Assembly: GCA_026315105.1 (NCBI GenBank) | Contig: CM048744.1 | Coordinates: forward strand, 663,527,676 to 663,591,675 | Direction of reading: 5' to 3' | DNA length: 64,000 nucleotides | Source of the DNA: Locusta migratoria | Taxonomy: Eukaryota > Arthropoda > Insecta > Orthoptera > Acrididae | In this document: positions 33,394-43,819 of the stretch, in pieces | Layout: each line of letters begins with the position of its first letter | Position numbering within the stretch: position 1 is the first letter of the stretch | The notes under the pieces: model-generated | What the model saw: only the letters and a program-made list of their open reading frames with translations | What the model was told of the DNA's origin: nothing | The model's database searches: none | Translations under genes and position numbers: made by a program

Positions 33394-34070
33394 CATCTAG
33401 GTCCTAACGTGGAATATAAAACACTGAAAACATTTTCACTACAGCCATGCACATTCAGTGTCCAGTTGCCGTTAAAATATTTTTTGCATCCATCGAAAAC
33501 AAATAGTGCCACTTTTGTAAATGGTGCCTGCTTTAGTCCTGATTATCAATGAGGACGGCCGCACTATGTCACTCGGAGCACATCCTTGTTTACCAGAGGC
33601 GTTGTCGCCACTGTGTTAGCTCTTCGGTTTGTCTAGTGGCTAGAACTGAACGAGAGCACACGGTATCTCTGTCGTTACACGTACTATCGACTCGTAGCAG
33701 GACGAAGAGACGAAACACGGAAGGAGATTAACTCGCGGAGATACGAGCGCGTGTGTGCTTTCTCTCGAAACCAGGACAGGAACACAAAACGAGTAAACAG
33801 ATTTGTTTTGTTTTTTCAAAGGACCCAAGGCCTAACGGGTAACTGCTTATCTCCTATTTCAGAGCATTCGATCATATTCTTGAACACCAAGTGAGAGTGT
33901 GTGAAAATTGGGAAGGAAATCGGGAAGAAACAGTATTGGAATCTGCAATCTATCGTCCCCAGGAGAAATCATTTAAAGATTGGGCAGGCAGTAGACATTA
34001 GAGTGCGTTACAAGTATGTGCTTTTATCAAACACCTACTCAACCTAATAATGTGATTCATATCTCCTTCT
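33394..34070. other. No gene seen
   Basis: A 60-codon plus-strand and a 62-codon minus-strand frame overlap near 33.6-33.8 kb; neither has a domain. Confidence 0.35.
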
Positions 34071-34074
34071 AAAA

Positions 34075-34400
34075 CTTTTCTGGGGGATTAAACCTGTGTG
34101 CCGGAACCGGGATTCGAACCTGGGATGTTTGCCTTTCGGGGACAAGCGCTGTACCGACTGAGCTATCTCTGCACGCTTCACGAACCGTCATCACAGATTT
34201 AGTTCGTCCATATCCTCGCCTCCTTCTTTCCAAACTTCACAGAAGCTCTCCTGCGAATCTTGCAGGACTAGCGCTCCTGAAAGAAAAGATAGAGACATGG
34301 CTTAGGCACAGCCAACTGGATGTTTCGGCATACAGTTTTAATCCGCCTTGAAGTTTCATATCACGGCACTTTCCGCTGCAGAGTGAAAATGACATTCTGA
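34075..34400 (-). repeat. SINE family G, near full length
   Basis: Minus strand tRNA-like unit 34095-34175 (A box AGAGATAGCTCAGTCGGTAC, B box AGGTTCGAATCCCGG) plus the family body and the CACTTTCCGCTGCAGAGTGA tail at 34368-34388. Confidence 0.85.
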
Positions 34401-34794
34401 ACACATCACTTATTATTTTCCCGTGAGCAATATCGTGTACGGCAAGTCAATTCTAGTGTTATCACTCACGTCGCAACACATACACAAGGATGTCGGGCTG
34501 GAGGTTGTATTCCGGAACCTTCTCCATGGGTAGCGAGATGGTCATCTACAGCTCAGTCAATCATTCTCTATAAATCATGTAATCCTTACATAATTTTCAG
34601 CCTCATTGTCGCACGTCCTCTCTTTCAGTGTCTAATTGGTGAAGTGTCTGAAATGTTGACCTCGGCCTCACCTGATAAAACCGATTGATTGCAATGCTGG
34701 GGTCGCGGTTCTGATCCCCATTGCAGAGTTATCAAAAGAAGAGCTTCCCATAGTGTGACACGTTCGCACGTTCGCTGAGCAACAGTACACATTA

Positions 34795-35115
34795 GACCAG
34801 ATTACGTTAGAATGATACTTGTTCCACAGATCATGAATACGAGATTTCTAAACGATGTGGAATGTGTCAGTTTAGTAAAAGATAACATTAGGATACGGGA
34901 GATACCATTATCTTGTTGTTGTAAAATTACTAATTCATCTACTAAATAGAAGGGGTGTCATTCAAAAATTCTTTCAATTTCTTTTTAAATGCTGGTTGGC
35001 TATCTTTCAGACTTTTTGCGTTATTTGGTAACGACCAAAGACTTTTGTTGTAGCATAATTCACCCCCTTCTGTGCCAAAGTTAGATTTAACTTCCTTTCT
35101 TCTAGTGTTGCATGA
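34795..35115 (-). pseudogene. Non-LTR element 3' end (third LINE type)
   Basis: Minus strand translation from about 35075 reads through CYNKSLWSLPNNAKSLKDSQ and FKKKLKEFLNDT, the pattern of the C-terminus of a jockey/CR1-like reverse transcriptase, followed by a 3' untranslated part with ATCGTTTAGAAATCTCG reverse and TTCCACAGATCATGAATACG. 5'-truncated. The family call is from memory of similar orthopteran repeats. Confidence 0.5.
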
Positions 35116-35409
35116 AACACAACTAAAAGATTTCTTGGAGACATTTCAAACAACAAGTTGTTGAGAAATTAAAAAAATAAAAAGACAAGATATCCGAATA
35201 GCATGCGAGTTGTAAGGTTGTTTTGTGTTTTGACTTCACAATGCAGCCAACGCTATTGCGTACGTGTTGCACTATGAGAAGGCAGGTATAGCTGGCATTC
35301 ACTAGCCCAGAAGCGTGCGCTATACCTGAAATCGTACGGTTGTCAGCAGAATCACTTAGGTGAAAGTGTAGATAATCGTTTGAATTGGGTTGAGTGATAT
35401 AATAAATTA

Positions 35410-35672
35410 CTGTCCAGTGATATTTTGTCTCAATATATAAACGAGATATTAAACCGAAAGAGAGGCATTGAATTAAAATTTATTCGATGGCCAGGATTCA
35501 AACCCAGGACCTCCACCTTACTAGGTGCTATAACCACTAAGCCACCATGACAATGGCTGCAGCAGTTGCTCGCACTGCCTTAAGGCACGTCTCCCTGCAC
35601 AACACAAACTTCAGTTCTGCCTCATGTCTCTCTATGTAAATACGTCCAGAAACATATTTTGTCTCAATATAA
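35410..35672 (-). repeat. tRNA-derived SINE (family E) copies
   Basis: Minus strand GTGGCTTAGTGGTTATAGCA (A box) and CCTGGGTTTGAATCCTGG (B box) at 35488-35545. The body marker TATTTTGTCTCAATATA occurs at 35420 and again at 35654-35671 where the Tc1 element begins. A relative lies at 38525-38790. Confidence 0.75.
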
Positions 35673-35674
35673 AC

Positions 35675-37035
35675 TACTGGCCATTAAAATTTCTATACGA
35701 AGAAATGCAAATGATAAACGGGAATTCATTGGACAAATATATTATACTAGAACTGACATGTGATTACATTTTCACGTAATTTGGGTGCATAGATCCTGAG
35801 CAATCATTACCCAGAACAACCACCGGTGGCCGAAATAACGGCCTTGATACGCCTGGGCATTGAGTCAAACAGAGCTTGGATGGCGTGTACAGGTACAGAT
35901 GCCAATGCAGCTTCAACACGATACCACAGATCATCAAGAGTAGTGACTGGCGTATTGTGACGAGCCAGCTGCTCGGCCACCATTGACCAGACGTTTTCAA
36001 TTGGTGAGAGATCTGGAGAATGTGTGGACAGGGCAGCAGTCGAAATTTTTCCGTATCTAGAAAGACTCGTACAGGACCTGCAACATGCGGTCGTGCATTA
36101 TCCTGATGAAATGTAGGATTTCGCAGGAATTGAATGAAGGGTAGATACACGGGTAGTAACACATTCAAAATGTATCGGCCACTGTTCAAAGTGCCGTCGA
36201 TGCGAACAAGAGGTAACCGAGACGTGTAACCAATGGCTCCCCATACCATCACGTCGGGTGATACGCCACTAAGGCGATGACGAATACACGCTTCCAATGT
36301 GCGTTCACCGCGATGTCGCTAGACACGTATGCGACCATCATGATGCTGTAAACAGCACTTGGATTAATCCGAAAAAAATAACGTTTTGCCACTCGTGTAC
36401 CCAGGTTCGTCGTTGCGTACGCCATCACAGCCGCTCCTGTCTGTGATGCAGCGTCAAGGGTAATCGCAGCTGTGGTCTCCAAGCTAATAGTCCATGCTGC
36501 TGTAAACGTCGTTGAACTGTTCGTGCAGATGGCCGTTGTCTTGCAAACGTCCCCATCTGTTGACTCAGTGATCGAGACGTGGCTGCACGATCCGTTACGG
36601 CAATGCGGATAAGATGCCTGTCATCTCGACTGTTAAGTGATACGAGGCCGTTGGGATCCAGCACGGCGTTCCGTATTGCCCTCCTGAACCCACCGATTCC
36701 ATATTCTGCTAACAGTCATTCGATCGCGACCAACGCGAGCAGAAATGTCGCGATACGATAAACCGCAATTCCGATAGGCTACAATCCGTCCTTTATCAAA
36801 GTCGGAAACGGGATGGTACGCATTTCTCCTCCTTACACGAGGCATCACAACAACGTTTCACCATGCAACGCAGGTCAACTATTGTTTGTGTATGAGAAAT
36901 CGATTGGAATTTTTTTCTCGTGTCAGCACGTTTAGGTGTCGCCACCGGCGCCAACCTGTGAATTCTGTGAAAAGCTAATAATTTGCTTATCACATCATCT
37001 TCTTCCTGTCGGTTAAATTTCGCATCTGTAGCATG
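35675..37035 (-). mobile_element. Tc1-like DNA transposon, second copy
   Basis: The 3' end is intact (TACTGGCCATTAAAATTTCT at 35675, inside a family E SINE). The 5' end stops near 37035 before the corresponding inverted repeat, where a different repeat (GGCCTAAGGCCGAAACCTAG) begins. Its 5' leader shares ATCATCTTCTTCCTGTCGG and GGTTGGCGCC-type blocks with the copy at 23.1 kb. Confidence 0.85.
35764..36848 (-). pseudogene. Tc1-like transposase, frameshifted
   Basis: Same family as 23357-24330 but less broken. 36848-36633 gives the start MPRVRRRNAYHPVSDFDKG and the first helix-turn-helix; 36664-36425 the second DNA-binding region; 36482-36249 the segment before the catalytic core; 36297-35764 a 177-codon catalytic frame with MVWGAIGYTSRLPLVRIDG and HQDNARPHVAGPVRVFLD. 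The DEA catalytic Asp segment is disrupted (near 36370) and the Glu block is replaced by a frame change near 36030. About three frame breaks, so inactive. Together the two copies allow a consensus of this family. Confidence 0.9.
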
Positions 37036-38520
37036 TCAACTTGTCTCAAGAGTTTTACCACTTGATAATGGCCTAAGGCCGAAACCTAGTTGTGTAAATA
37101 AACAATATTTCAGTCAAATGGTGGTGAATTCCTTTAAAAAGTGATACATGACTGATGCCCAAGATGCATAAAAAATCGCAATGAAAAGTGGTGCCAATGT
37201 GACATCGTTAAGCTACCTTAAAACTCGCACGCAGTTCTGAGTTCTGACCTCTTTTTAAGATTTGTCGACAACGTTTTGTTTGAAGCGTTTCCAAGCTCCT
37301 TGGTGACGTCGCAGAAATTGATATGCTTCCACCATTTCAGAGGACGGTTTTGGACAACTGTGACCCATATTTTAAAATGACAAAATTACGGGGTTCCGAA
37401 AAAGTGATCGTTTGGTGTTATGTTGCGCAGTCGGTAATAGTTTTATAATTCAGTTGTCATTTACACAAACATGTCCATGAAGCCTGGCACATGTGTGAGG
37501 TGCACGGGCAAGGGAGCGCGCTGCCTCAGATGCGGAACATAGCAGCTCCGTGGTGGGCGCTGTTGCTTCCCGCGAACTGGACTCAGTGAAGCACTAGACT
37601 AGCGCCTGCTCACAACTTATTATTACATGGCACTTCATGGATCTGGTCCTAAAAATTGTAGCTGTTCTCAAAGTCGGTGATTGTTCAGTTCACATTATCA
37701 CGTCTTGGAGCCACGACACCCGACGAGCATGGTGTCTGTGCCCGCTGTTGTTGTAATATTCTGAAGTGAGAACCTAACGCAAGGTGTCCATTTTAAGTTA
37801 CAGTGACTCCTGTTGTAACACATTTTTATCGCGACCGTAACGATTTTGTCGATTTTTTAATGATGTCGTGACCAACGGTCTATTATATTTATTCTCATGG
37901 AAAGGGATAGCAGCTCGATCTCTGGGAGTGTGTAAATTTATGTGCCTATAAAATATCGACTTTATTGAAAAGAAAGCTGAATAGCAGCAACGTAGCTAAA
38001 AACTTTAAATTTTATGAATAAATCACCATCAGCCGTTAACGATATGAATCTTTCAATTTCACTTTGAAGATCTAATATTAACATATTGAGATCGCAGGTC
38101 AACACAAAATTTTTGATATGTTGAATTGCATCCTATAAACAGGGTCTATATTGGTTAACTAGTATGTCGATACATCTTTGTGCAACCTGCCATGAGGCAG
38201 CAGTTTTTCAAAATCATCTATTGCAGATGAAGATAAGGAATAAAAAACTTTTCATTTTAATATAGACAGGCAGATGCACTTTTAAAGGTGCAAAACCAGT
38301 TCTTGAATTTATGTAGGATCTGAGCAGGGACCGATGACCAAATTAGTTTGGTCTCTTTATAACCCAAAGGAAAAGAGCTGAATACAACTGGTGCAGCACG
38401 GATGAAGTTTCATTTATTTTACTAAACGAATTTAAAAAGTATTTTAACATAATTTTTTTCTCGATTTTTGAAGCTCTCTGAAAGATTTCTTACTAAGAAA
38501 TTAACAGGAAATAATAAATC
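37036..38520. other. No gene recognised
   Basis: Begins with a GGCCTAAGGCCGAAACC hairpin motif followed by AAATAAACAATA. A tiny cysteine-paired frame (24 codons, 37471-37542, CxxC twice) is noted only because of its spacing. AT-rich otherwise. Confidence 0.35.
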
Positions 38521-38524
38521 AATG

Positions 38525-38790
38525 TCCAGAGACATATTTTGTCTCGATATATGAAAGATATTCAATTGAAGGATATGCATTGAATTAATTGAAATTTGTG
38601 CCGCGACCGGGATTCGAACCCTCGACCTTTTGCTTACTAGGCAGGCGCTTCAACCACAAAGCTACAGTGGCCTAATGGATACCGCGATTGCAAGGACATG
38701 AGTCAGAATTAGAGTTTATGTTGTGGAGAGAGAGATGTGCTTCGTGCAATGACTGTATTTACAAGGTCGCTGTGGCTTAGTGTTTGCCGG
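38525..38790 (-). repeat. tRNA-derived SINE (family E)
   Basis: Minus strand A box TGTAGCTTTGTGGTTGAAGC and B box GAGGGTTCGAATCCCGGTCG at 38605-38672, body with CATATTTTGTCTCGATATA at 38532-38552. Confidence 0.8.
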
Positions 38791-38909
38791 CGTGGAGCTC
38801 AGTGCACTAGGACAACTCGAGGCATTTTGTATAAAAAAAATAAATAAAAATTAACTACCGAAGAGGAACACAGAACAAGACGAACCAACGTTCCAAAAGA
38901 ATCCACAGA

Positions 38910-39105
38910 AAAAGAAGTCGGTTTGGTAGCTCAGCGCACATCGGTCAGAAGGCTCTTTGTAAAAATAGATAAATGAAATAGAATAAATCAATAAATAAAA
39001 AACCTAAATCAGCGAAGGACAAATAAAAAATTGTTAAAGTGCTTGCATAGTAAGCAGGTGGTGCTGAGTTCTAATCCTGGGCACGGCACAAGTCTATCTC
39101 TTTGG
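38910..39105 (+). repeat. tRNA-like SINE relic, split
   Basis: A-box half TTTGGTAGCTCAGCGCACA near 38920-38940 and a second partial unit with CTTGCATAGTAAGCAGG and GAGTTCTAATCCTGGGC at 39040-39085, separated by an AATAAA-rich stretch. Confidence 0.5.
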
Positions 39106-39114
39106 CCCTTTTCC

Positions 39115-39482
39115 CGCACATGCAGGGTGGACACTATGTTAAACGCGGATTTGGCATGGGTCAATATTTACAGGGTGGCTGGATGCCGTTCCTGCCGGCA
39201 CCCAGTGGTGCCCCCCACCCCCCAGGAGGAAATATGTACCCCAAAGTCTGCGTATAGTGTTGGAAGCGTGTGAAAGTGCAGAGTGTTACGAAATGTCGGC
39301 GCATAGTGTAGCTGAGGCGGGACTCGGGGACCAGCCCGGTATTTACCTGGGGGATGTCAAAAACCACCTAAAAACCAGGCTGGCCGGCGCTCCGACCCCT
39401 TTCGTTAATCCGCCGGCCAGATTCGAACAAGGGCCTCCCCGTCTCGGAAAGCGGTGCGTTAGAGCACACGGCTAACCGATTC
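39115..39482 (-). repeat. Long tRNA-derived SINE
   Basis: Minus strand head CGGTTAGCCGTGTGCTCTAA, B box CTTGTTCGAATCTGGCCGG, then GGTTTTTAGGTGGTTTTTGA and a 250-base body (GTCCCCGAGTCCCGCC, GGGGTACATATTTCCTCC). It ends 55 bases from the splice donor of the host exon, inside the intron. Confidence 0.75.
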
Positions 39483-39536
39483 AACACCTCTCCCTAAATG
39501 GAATACGTTTAACAAATAAATATTTGGTGCGCTCAC

Positions 39537-39641
39537 CGCTTTGTCGTCGATGTAGAGGTGGTCGCCCTCTCCCCCGCCCTGGGCGGCGCGCACCGCCGCG
39601 ACGGCCAGCGCCGCGACCAGCGCGCCCGCTGCTGTCCTCAT
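39537..39641 (-). CDS. First coding exon of a secreted-protein gene
   Basis: An ATG at 39641 opens a 105-base, 35-codon exon ending exactly in phase 0 at a GCG-GTGAGC donor (GT at 39536-39535). The translation has a short basic start (MRT), a hydrophobic run GALVAALAVAAV (residues 6-17) and a small-residue stretch VRAAQGG, a typical signal peptide with likely cleavage after residue 19 or 20. The mature start is GGGEGDHLYIDDKA. Reading on past the donor runs into intron and SINE sequence, which supports splicing here. The gene would continue toward lower coordinates with a long first intron; I recognise no further exon. The CpG-rich surroundings agree with a promoter-proximal exon. The product is secreted or membrane-targeted, otherwise unknown. 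Confidence 0.7.
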
Positions 39642-39910
39642 GGCGACGTCGCACTGCCACACAACGTCACACACACAGCACCAAGTACAGCACCACACAG
39701 CGCGCTAGCCGCGTCCACCTGCGGCGGAAGGTGGCGGCCAACTGACCGCTCGCCGCTCACAGCTACTGCCACCACCACTACTGCTGCTGCTGCTGTGCTG
39801 CGACAATCGCGCCCCTGGCGGCGCGGCGTACGCCTCTGATCCGCTCACCGCCGCGACGGCTGCGTCATTCGCGTCTATCAAGCGCCGCCAACATTGCGAA
39901 TGCACTCACT
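39642..39910 (-). promoter_or_regulatory. CpG-rich 5' UTR and core promoter region
   Basis: GC- and CpG-rich DNA just upstream of the exon at 39537-39641, unlike the AT-rich surroundings. A TCAGTT initiator-like sequence reads on the minus strand at 39745-39740, which would give a 5' UTR of about 100 bases. A CAG/CTG run occupies about 39780-39800. No TATA box seen. Inference from composition and position. Confidence 0.45.
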
Positions 39911-40126
39911 ACGAGACCACGCGGGTATCGCGTTTTACAATTTCTATATACTTATGGTACGTGAACTTCACAACTTAAATAACAATCAGTCGAAGCTATT
40001 CGACGCAACTTTCAAAATTTCTCCAGAAAATCGACTTTGAAGGTTTGCAGAGTACACGTAAGTACCAAAATAAAAACAGTTGCTGTATCTTATTGAATCC
40101 ATCATTACTGGTGGAAACGGGACAGC

Positions 40127-40328
40127 CGCTGTGGATTAGCTGAGGGGTCTAAGGCACGTCGCTGCGGAGCATACGGCTGCTCGCTGTCGGAGGTTCGAGT
40201 CCTCCCTGGGGCATGGTTGGGTGTGTTTGTCCTTAGGTTAGTATACCTTAGTTTAAGTAGTTTGTAAGCTACGGTCTGATGACCACGCAGTTTGGTCCGA
40301 TAGATTTACAAACATTTGAACATTTTGC
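40127..40328 (+). repeat. Full-length SINE (family B)
   Basis: Head CGCTGTGGATTAGCTGAGGG, B box GGAGGTTCGAGTCCTCCC, body and ACAAACATTTGAACATTTTG tail. A perfect 12 bp duplication (AAACGGGACAGC) lies at 40115-40126 and 40329-40340. Confidence 0.95.
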
Positions 40329-40825
40329 AAACGGGACAGCGACTGGTCAAGAGTCTGAAGTAGGGATGGCGGTTATTGCTGAAACAACCGGTTTTCGGTT
40401 ATACCGGTTCTTTTCATCTCCAGTTTAACCGCACTGTAAAAACTGCTCAAGATAACCGGTTTTCGGTTTTTTATTGCTACTGTTTCCAGTAGAGTTCGAC
40501 CGAAACTTTTTTTGCAGCCGAAACAGAAACCGTAATCGAATTTTCGGTTCTTCTAATTTCGGCCGAAACCGAAAATTAAGAAATTTAGTTAAAATTTAGG
40601 TAAATTTAAGTTATACGACAAATCACTATTCTTTCCACATTTTGCAAGATCTCTCCCAATACTACGCCTTCTTGAGTGTGTGTAAGCCTAGCCAGGAGTC
40701 CGTAGAAGACGATATACGAGGCATACAGATTTACTGGCCTAGTATTTCCATCCGGCAGTTGCGAATATTGAGCCAACCACTCCGTAAGTGGAACTTGTGA
40801 GCCAGCGCATACGAATATCTCGTTG

Positions 40826-41310
40826 TTGTGGTCTTCAGTCCGCAGACTGGTTTGATGCAGCTCTCCACAATACCCTAACCTGAGCAAGCCTCTTTAACTC
40901 CACATAACAACGGCAACCTACATCTGTCTCAATCTGCTTGCTGTATCCATCTCTTGGTCTTCCTCTGCGGTTTTTACCCCACACACTTCCCTCCAATGCT
41001 AAATTCACGATTCCTTCATATCTAAGAATGTGTCGTGCCAATCGATCCCTTCTTTTACTCAAGATATGCCAGAAATTCCTTTCCAATTCTGTTTAGTACC
41101 TCCTCATTAGTTATGCGATTCACCCACCTAATCTTCAGCATTCTTCGGTAGCCTCTATCCTCTTCCTGTCCGCACTGTTTATCGTCCATGTTTCACTCCC
41201 ACACAAGGCAACACTCCACACAAATGCCTTCAGAAAGGACTTCCTTAGGCTTAAATCAATACGCGAGGTTAACAAATTCATCTTTTTCAAGAACGCTTTT
41301 CTACCCAATT
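40826..41310 (-). pseudogene. 3' end of RTE-like LINE inside the hAT element
   Basis: Minus strand match to the 3' 480 bases of the 52.5 kb LINE: the TTGTTGTGGTCTTCAGTCCG end, frames 41086-40835 (RHILRYEGIVNLALEGSVWG, GRPRDGYSKQIETDVGCRCY) and 41341-41135 (KSFLKAFVWSVALCGSETWT). A frameshift near 41110 and small deletions separate the two. 5'-truncated at about 41310. Confidence 0.92.
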
Positions 41311-41340
41311 GAACTAGGAAAGCTGTGTACCATATGATCA

Positions 41341-41546
41341 AAAAATGTTCAAATGGGTGTGAGTTCTTATGAGACCTAACTGCTTAGGTCATCGGTCCCT
41401 GGACTTAAAAACTACTTAAACCAACTTACGCTAAAGACAACACACACACCCATGACCGATGGAGGAGGGAGGACTCGAACCTCCGACTGGAGCATCCGCG
41501 CAGTCCGTAACATGGAGCCTCAGATCGCACGGCTACCTCGCGAGGC
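41341..41546 (-). repeat. tRNA-derived SINE (family C)
   Basis: Tail ACACCCATTTGAACATTTTT, body with CGATGACCTAAGCAGTTAGG, B box GGAGGTTCGAGTCCTCCC and head GCCTCGCGAGGTAGCCG on the minus strand. A 12 bp duplication (ACCATATGATCA / ACCACATGATCA) lies at 41329-41340 and 41547-41558. It abuts the truncated LINE end. Confidence 0.93.
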
Positions 41547-41713
41547 ACCACATGATCAATGTTAACTAAACCCATATTGGTTATTAAAAAAGCCCCTCGC
41601 TTTCAAGGAATCACATTAATAAAACATGTTAGCATAACAATATGATAATACATTAAAAGTTATTATTCCAAGGTTATAGTACATCACTTACATCATAGGT
41701 ATATGAATCGAAT

Positions 41714-41872
41714 TTACCTTCTCTTCCATAAACATTTCGGATGCTTTCTCCTTACATGACACAGCATGTTTGTAGTACCTCCACCCGTTTTCAGCTTTTT
41801 AAAGCAAATGGAGCATTGTTCCTCACTGCTCCCGTACTTCGTGAAGTACTTCCATACTCGGGATGGTGCCAT
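41714..41872 (-). CDS. BED zinc-finger exon of hAT transposase, intact
   Basis: A 52-codon frame from ATG at 41872 to TAA at 41714. It reads MAPSRVWKYFTKYG and then a complete BED finger: C20-x2-C23, the conserved GGGTTNML stretch, and H39-x4-H44. BED fingers bind DNA at the N-terminus of hAT transposases (and of domesticated ZBED proteins). The last codons hold an AGAAG-GTAAAT donor (exon end 41718), so the stop is probably intronic and the rest of the transposase was spliced from exons now deleted. No frame damage is visible. Its position inside TIRs with an 8 bp duplication makes transposon origin secure. Confidence 0.82.
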   Translation of the reverse strand: MAPSRVWKYFTKYGSSEEQCSICFKKLKTGGGTTNMLCHVRRKHPKCLWKRR

Positions 41873-42330
41873 TTAAGACACAACCGATGTCTGGCGAAAA
41901 CAGCAAGGAACTGCCGCATGACCAGACGGAGGCAAGTCTCGTACACTGCCGGTGCACGCGCGTCGTCTAATAGGCCACGCCACACGGCAGCAGGTGCATC
42001 GATACCTCAATAGCTGCACCAGTTCTTAAGTTCTTTGTTGCCGCGATTGTTCTTAGTTACTGCGATGAGATAATATTTCACAGCAGTGGAAATTTTAGGA
42101 ATAGCCCTAAATATTAGGGTCTACTAGTTTTAATTTTTTTTAATATTTACAAAAAACACATTTTGAACCACTACTACAGGAAGTAGTCGTGCCGGTTTTT
42201 TTACCCTGTTCTTGGCAATAACTAAAAAAACCGGTTACAACCGATACCAAATAAATACCGAAAGAAACCGGTGATTCAAAACTAAAATACCGGTATCGGT
42301 TTTAACCGGTCTGTTTTTCCCATCACTAGT

Positions 42331-43360
42331 CTGAAGGAACTGAGGTACCAACAGCCGTAAGTATAATAAAATATTTACTGTATCACAACCAGTGATATGC
42401 CACTATGCCATCTTCAGGTCCCTGTATATTAAACGAACCTAATCAAGTGACTAAGGCAAAAACATAAAAAAATTATTGTATGGTAGCACACTGAAAATAC
42501 AATATTACAATATATGAATGAAACTACTATTCAATATCACATAAAGAATATGCACAAATGTAGTCAACAATAACATTCAATTCCTTTTTCTTTTCTTTTT
42601 TGAAATAATCATATAATAGAGACATTGCAATCACAAAGCTGACAAAGGGAATGATAGTGAACGACTAAAGAGTCGTTTTTGGCTATAAAACATTAACTTG
42701 CTTGTCGGCATAGGCACATAACACTAAAAAGCTAGGACAGCCCAAAAAATATCTAAGGTTACAGAAAACATCCCACTAAAATATCACGAGAAAAATGCCA
42801 CAAGTGACCCTAAAATTACAACCATGTATAGAAATATACATGTGCTGTGCAAATACTAAAGCAAAACGTTGGTACTATAATCACAGTCACCAACTAAACT
42901 AGTGCTGACCAGTAACAGCCACCATATAAGGTGTAAATGTACATAAACACAATAACCGTGATAAGGTAGAAGACCATATCATAAACTCAAACATCACTAT
43001 AATATAGAAAGTAAATCATTGACTAACACAGGGCAAAATGCCACAATATAATACAACCATGTATTGAAATATAACTGGACTGTGTAAATTCTAAAAGTAA
43101 TATGTTGGTACTAAAATCACAGTCACCAACTAAAAATATCTTTTTATATGATATTGAATAGTAGTTTCATTCATATATTGTAATATTGTATTTTCAGTGT
43201 GCTACTATACAATACTTTTTTTATGTTTTTGCCTTAGTCACTTGATTAGGTTTGTTTAATACACAGGGACCTGAAGATGGCACAGTGGAATGCCGAAACT
43301 GGTTGTGATAGAATAAATATTTTATTATACACACGGCTGTTGGTATCTCAGTTCCTTCAG
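42331..43360. mobile_element. Foldback element with 215 bp inverted arms
   Basis: The arms 42331-42545 and 43144-43360 are inverted copies, close to 90 percent by eye, starting CTGAAGGAACTGAG. The interior (42546-43143) contains a diverged direct repeat (42795-42900 and 43031-43133, sharing ACAACCATGTAT and TCACAGTCACCAACTAAA). Each arm contains GAAGATGGC...GCCGAAACTGGTT followed by AATAAATATTT, read outward. The hAT element inserted at its left edge, so the first bases CTGAAG are part of the hAT target duplication. No coding frame. Confidence 0.88.
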
Positions 43361-43367
43361 AGTTGCT

Positions 43368-43450
43368 GTATCTGTCGGTGTATCTCAGGTGGTACTGTTC
43401 TGGCCTCACAATCAAGAAGTTGGTAGTTCGAATCCCGGTATGACAGATAT
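43368..43450 (+). repeat. tRNA-like SINE head
   Basis: TCGGTGTATCTCAGGTGGTA (A box) and GGTAGTTCGAATCCCGG (B box), directly abutting the foldback element. AT-rich body follows. Confidence 0.65.
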
Positions 43451-43819
43451 TTTTTTCCGCTGTTTTCGAATTCAGTTTTATAAAACATTTTGGGATCTCT
43501 AATTCCAGGTGTTGTGTCAGTTTTTCTTTATGTTTATGCAGACGAGCTGAAAAACCTTGTCGATACATAAAACGATGGTTCAGTTTTTTAACTGCTTGGA
43601 AAGCTATTAGTAGCTACGGACATGACTTTCCAAAAACAGTGTCTAGCTCTTCACAAGTTGAACGATTAGAGACTACCGTCGCTAACTAATAGTGAGCTAA
43701 TACTCTAAAAAAATGTATTTTTTATCAAAACCATCGTTATTAACAACCTTCAAAAATTACGGGTAAACAAAAATACGTACGCTTTTCCTAAAAATTACCA
43801 TTAGATATAGACTGGAGTA

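Larger units (their letters stand above)
40361..42328 (-). mobile_element. hAT-family transposon remnant with 8 bp TSD
   Basis: The element ends read TAGGGATGG and, inverted, TAGTGATGG, typical of hAT termini. Each is flanked by the identical 8 bp GTCTGAAG (40353-40360 and 42329-42336), the hAT hallmark. Both ends hold many subterminal AACCGG/CCGGTT copies (40400-40590 and 42190-42320). The interior keeps the first transposase exon (41714-41872) and has gained a LINE fragment (40826-41310) and a SINE (41341-41546). The catalytic part is missing, so it is not autonomous. Confidence 0.9.

Noticed and set aside
43265..43320. Complete hammerhead ribozyme
   Set aside because: The CUGANGA and GAAA core strings and stem II are present, but I see no stem III partner or cleavage-site strand within about 100 bases.
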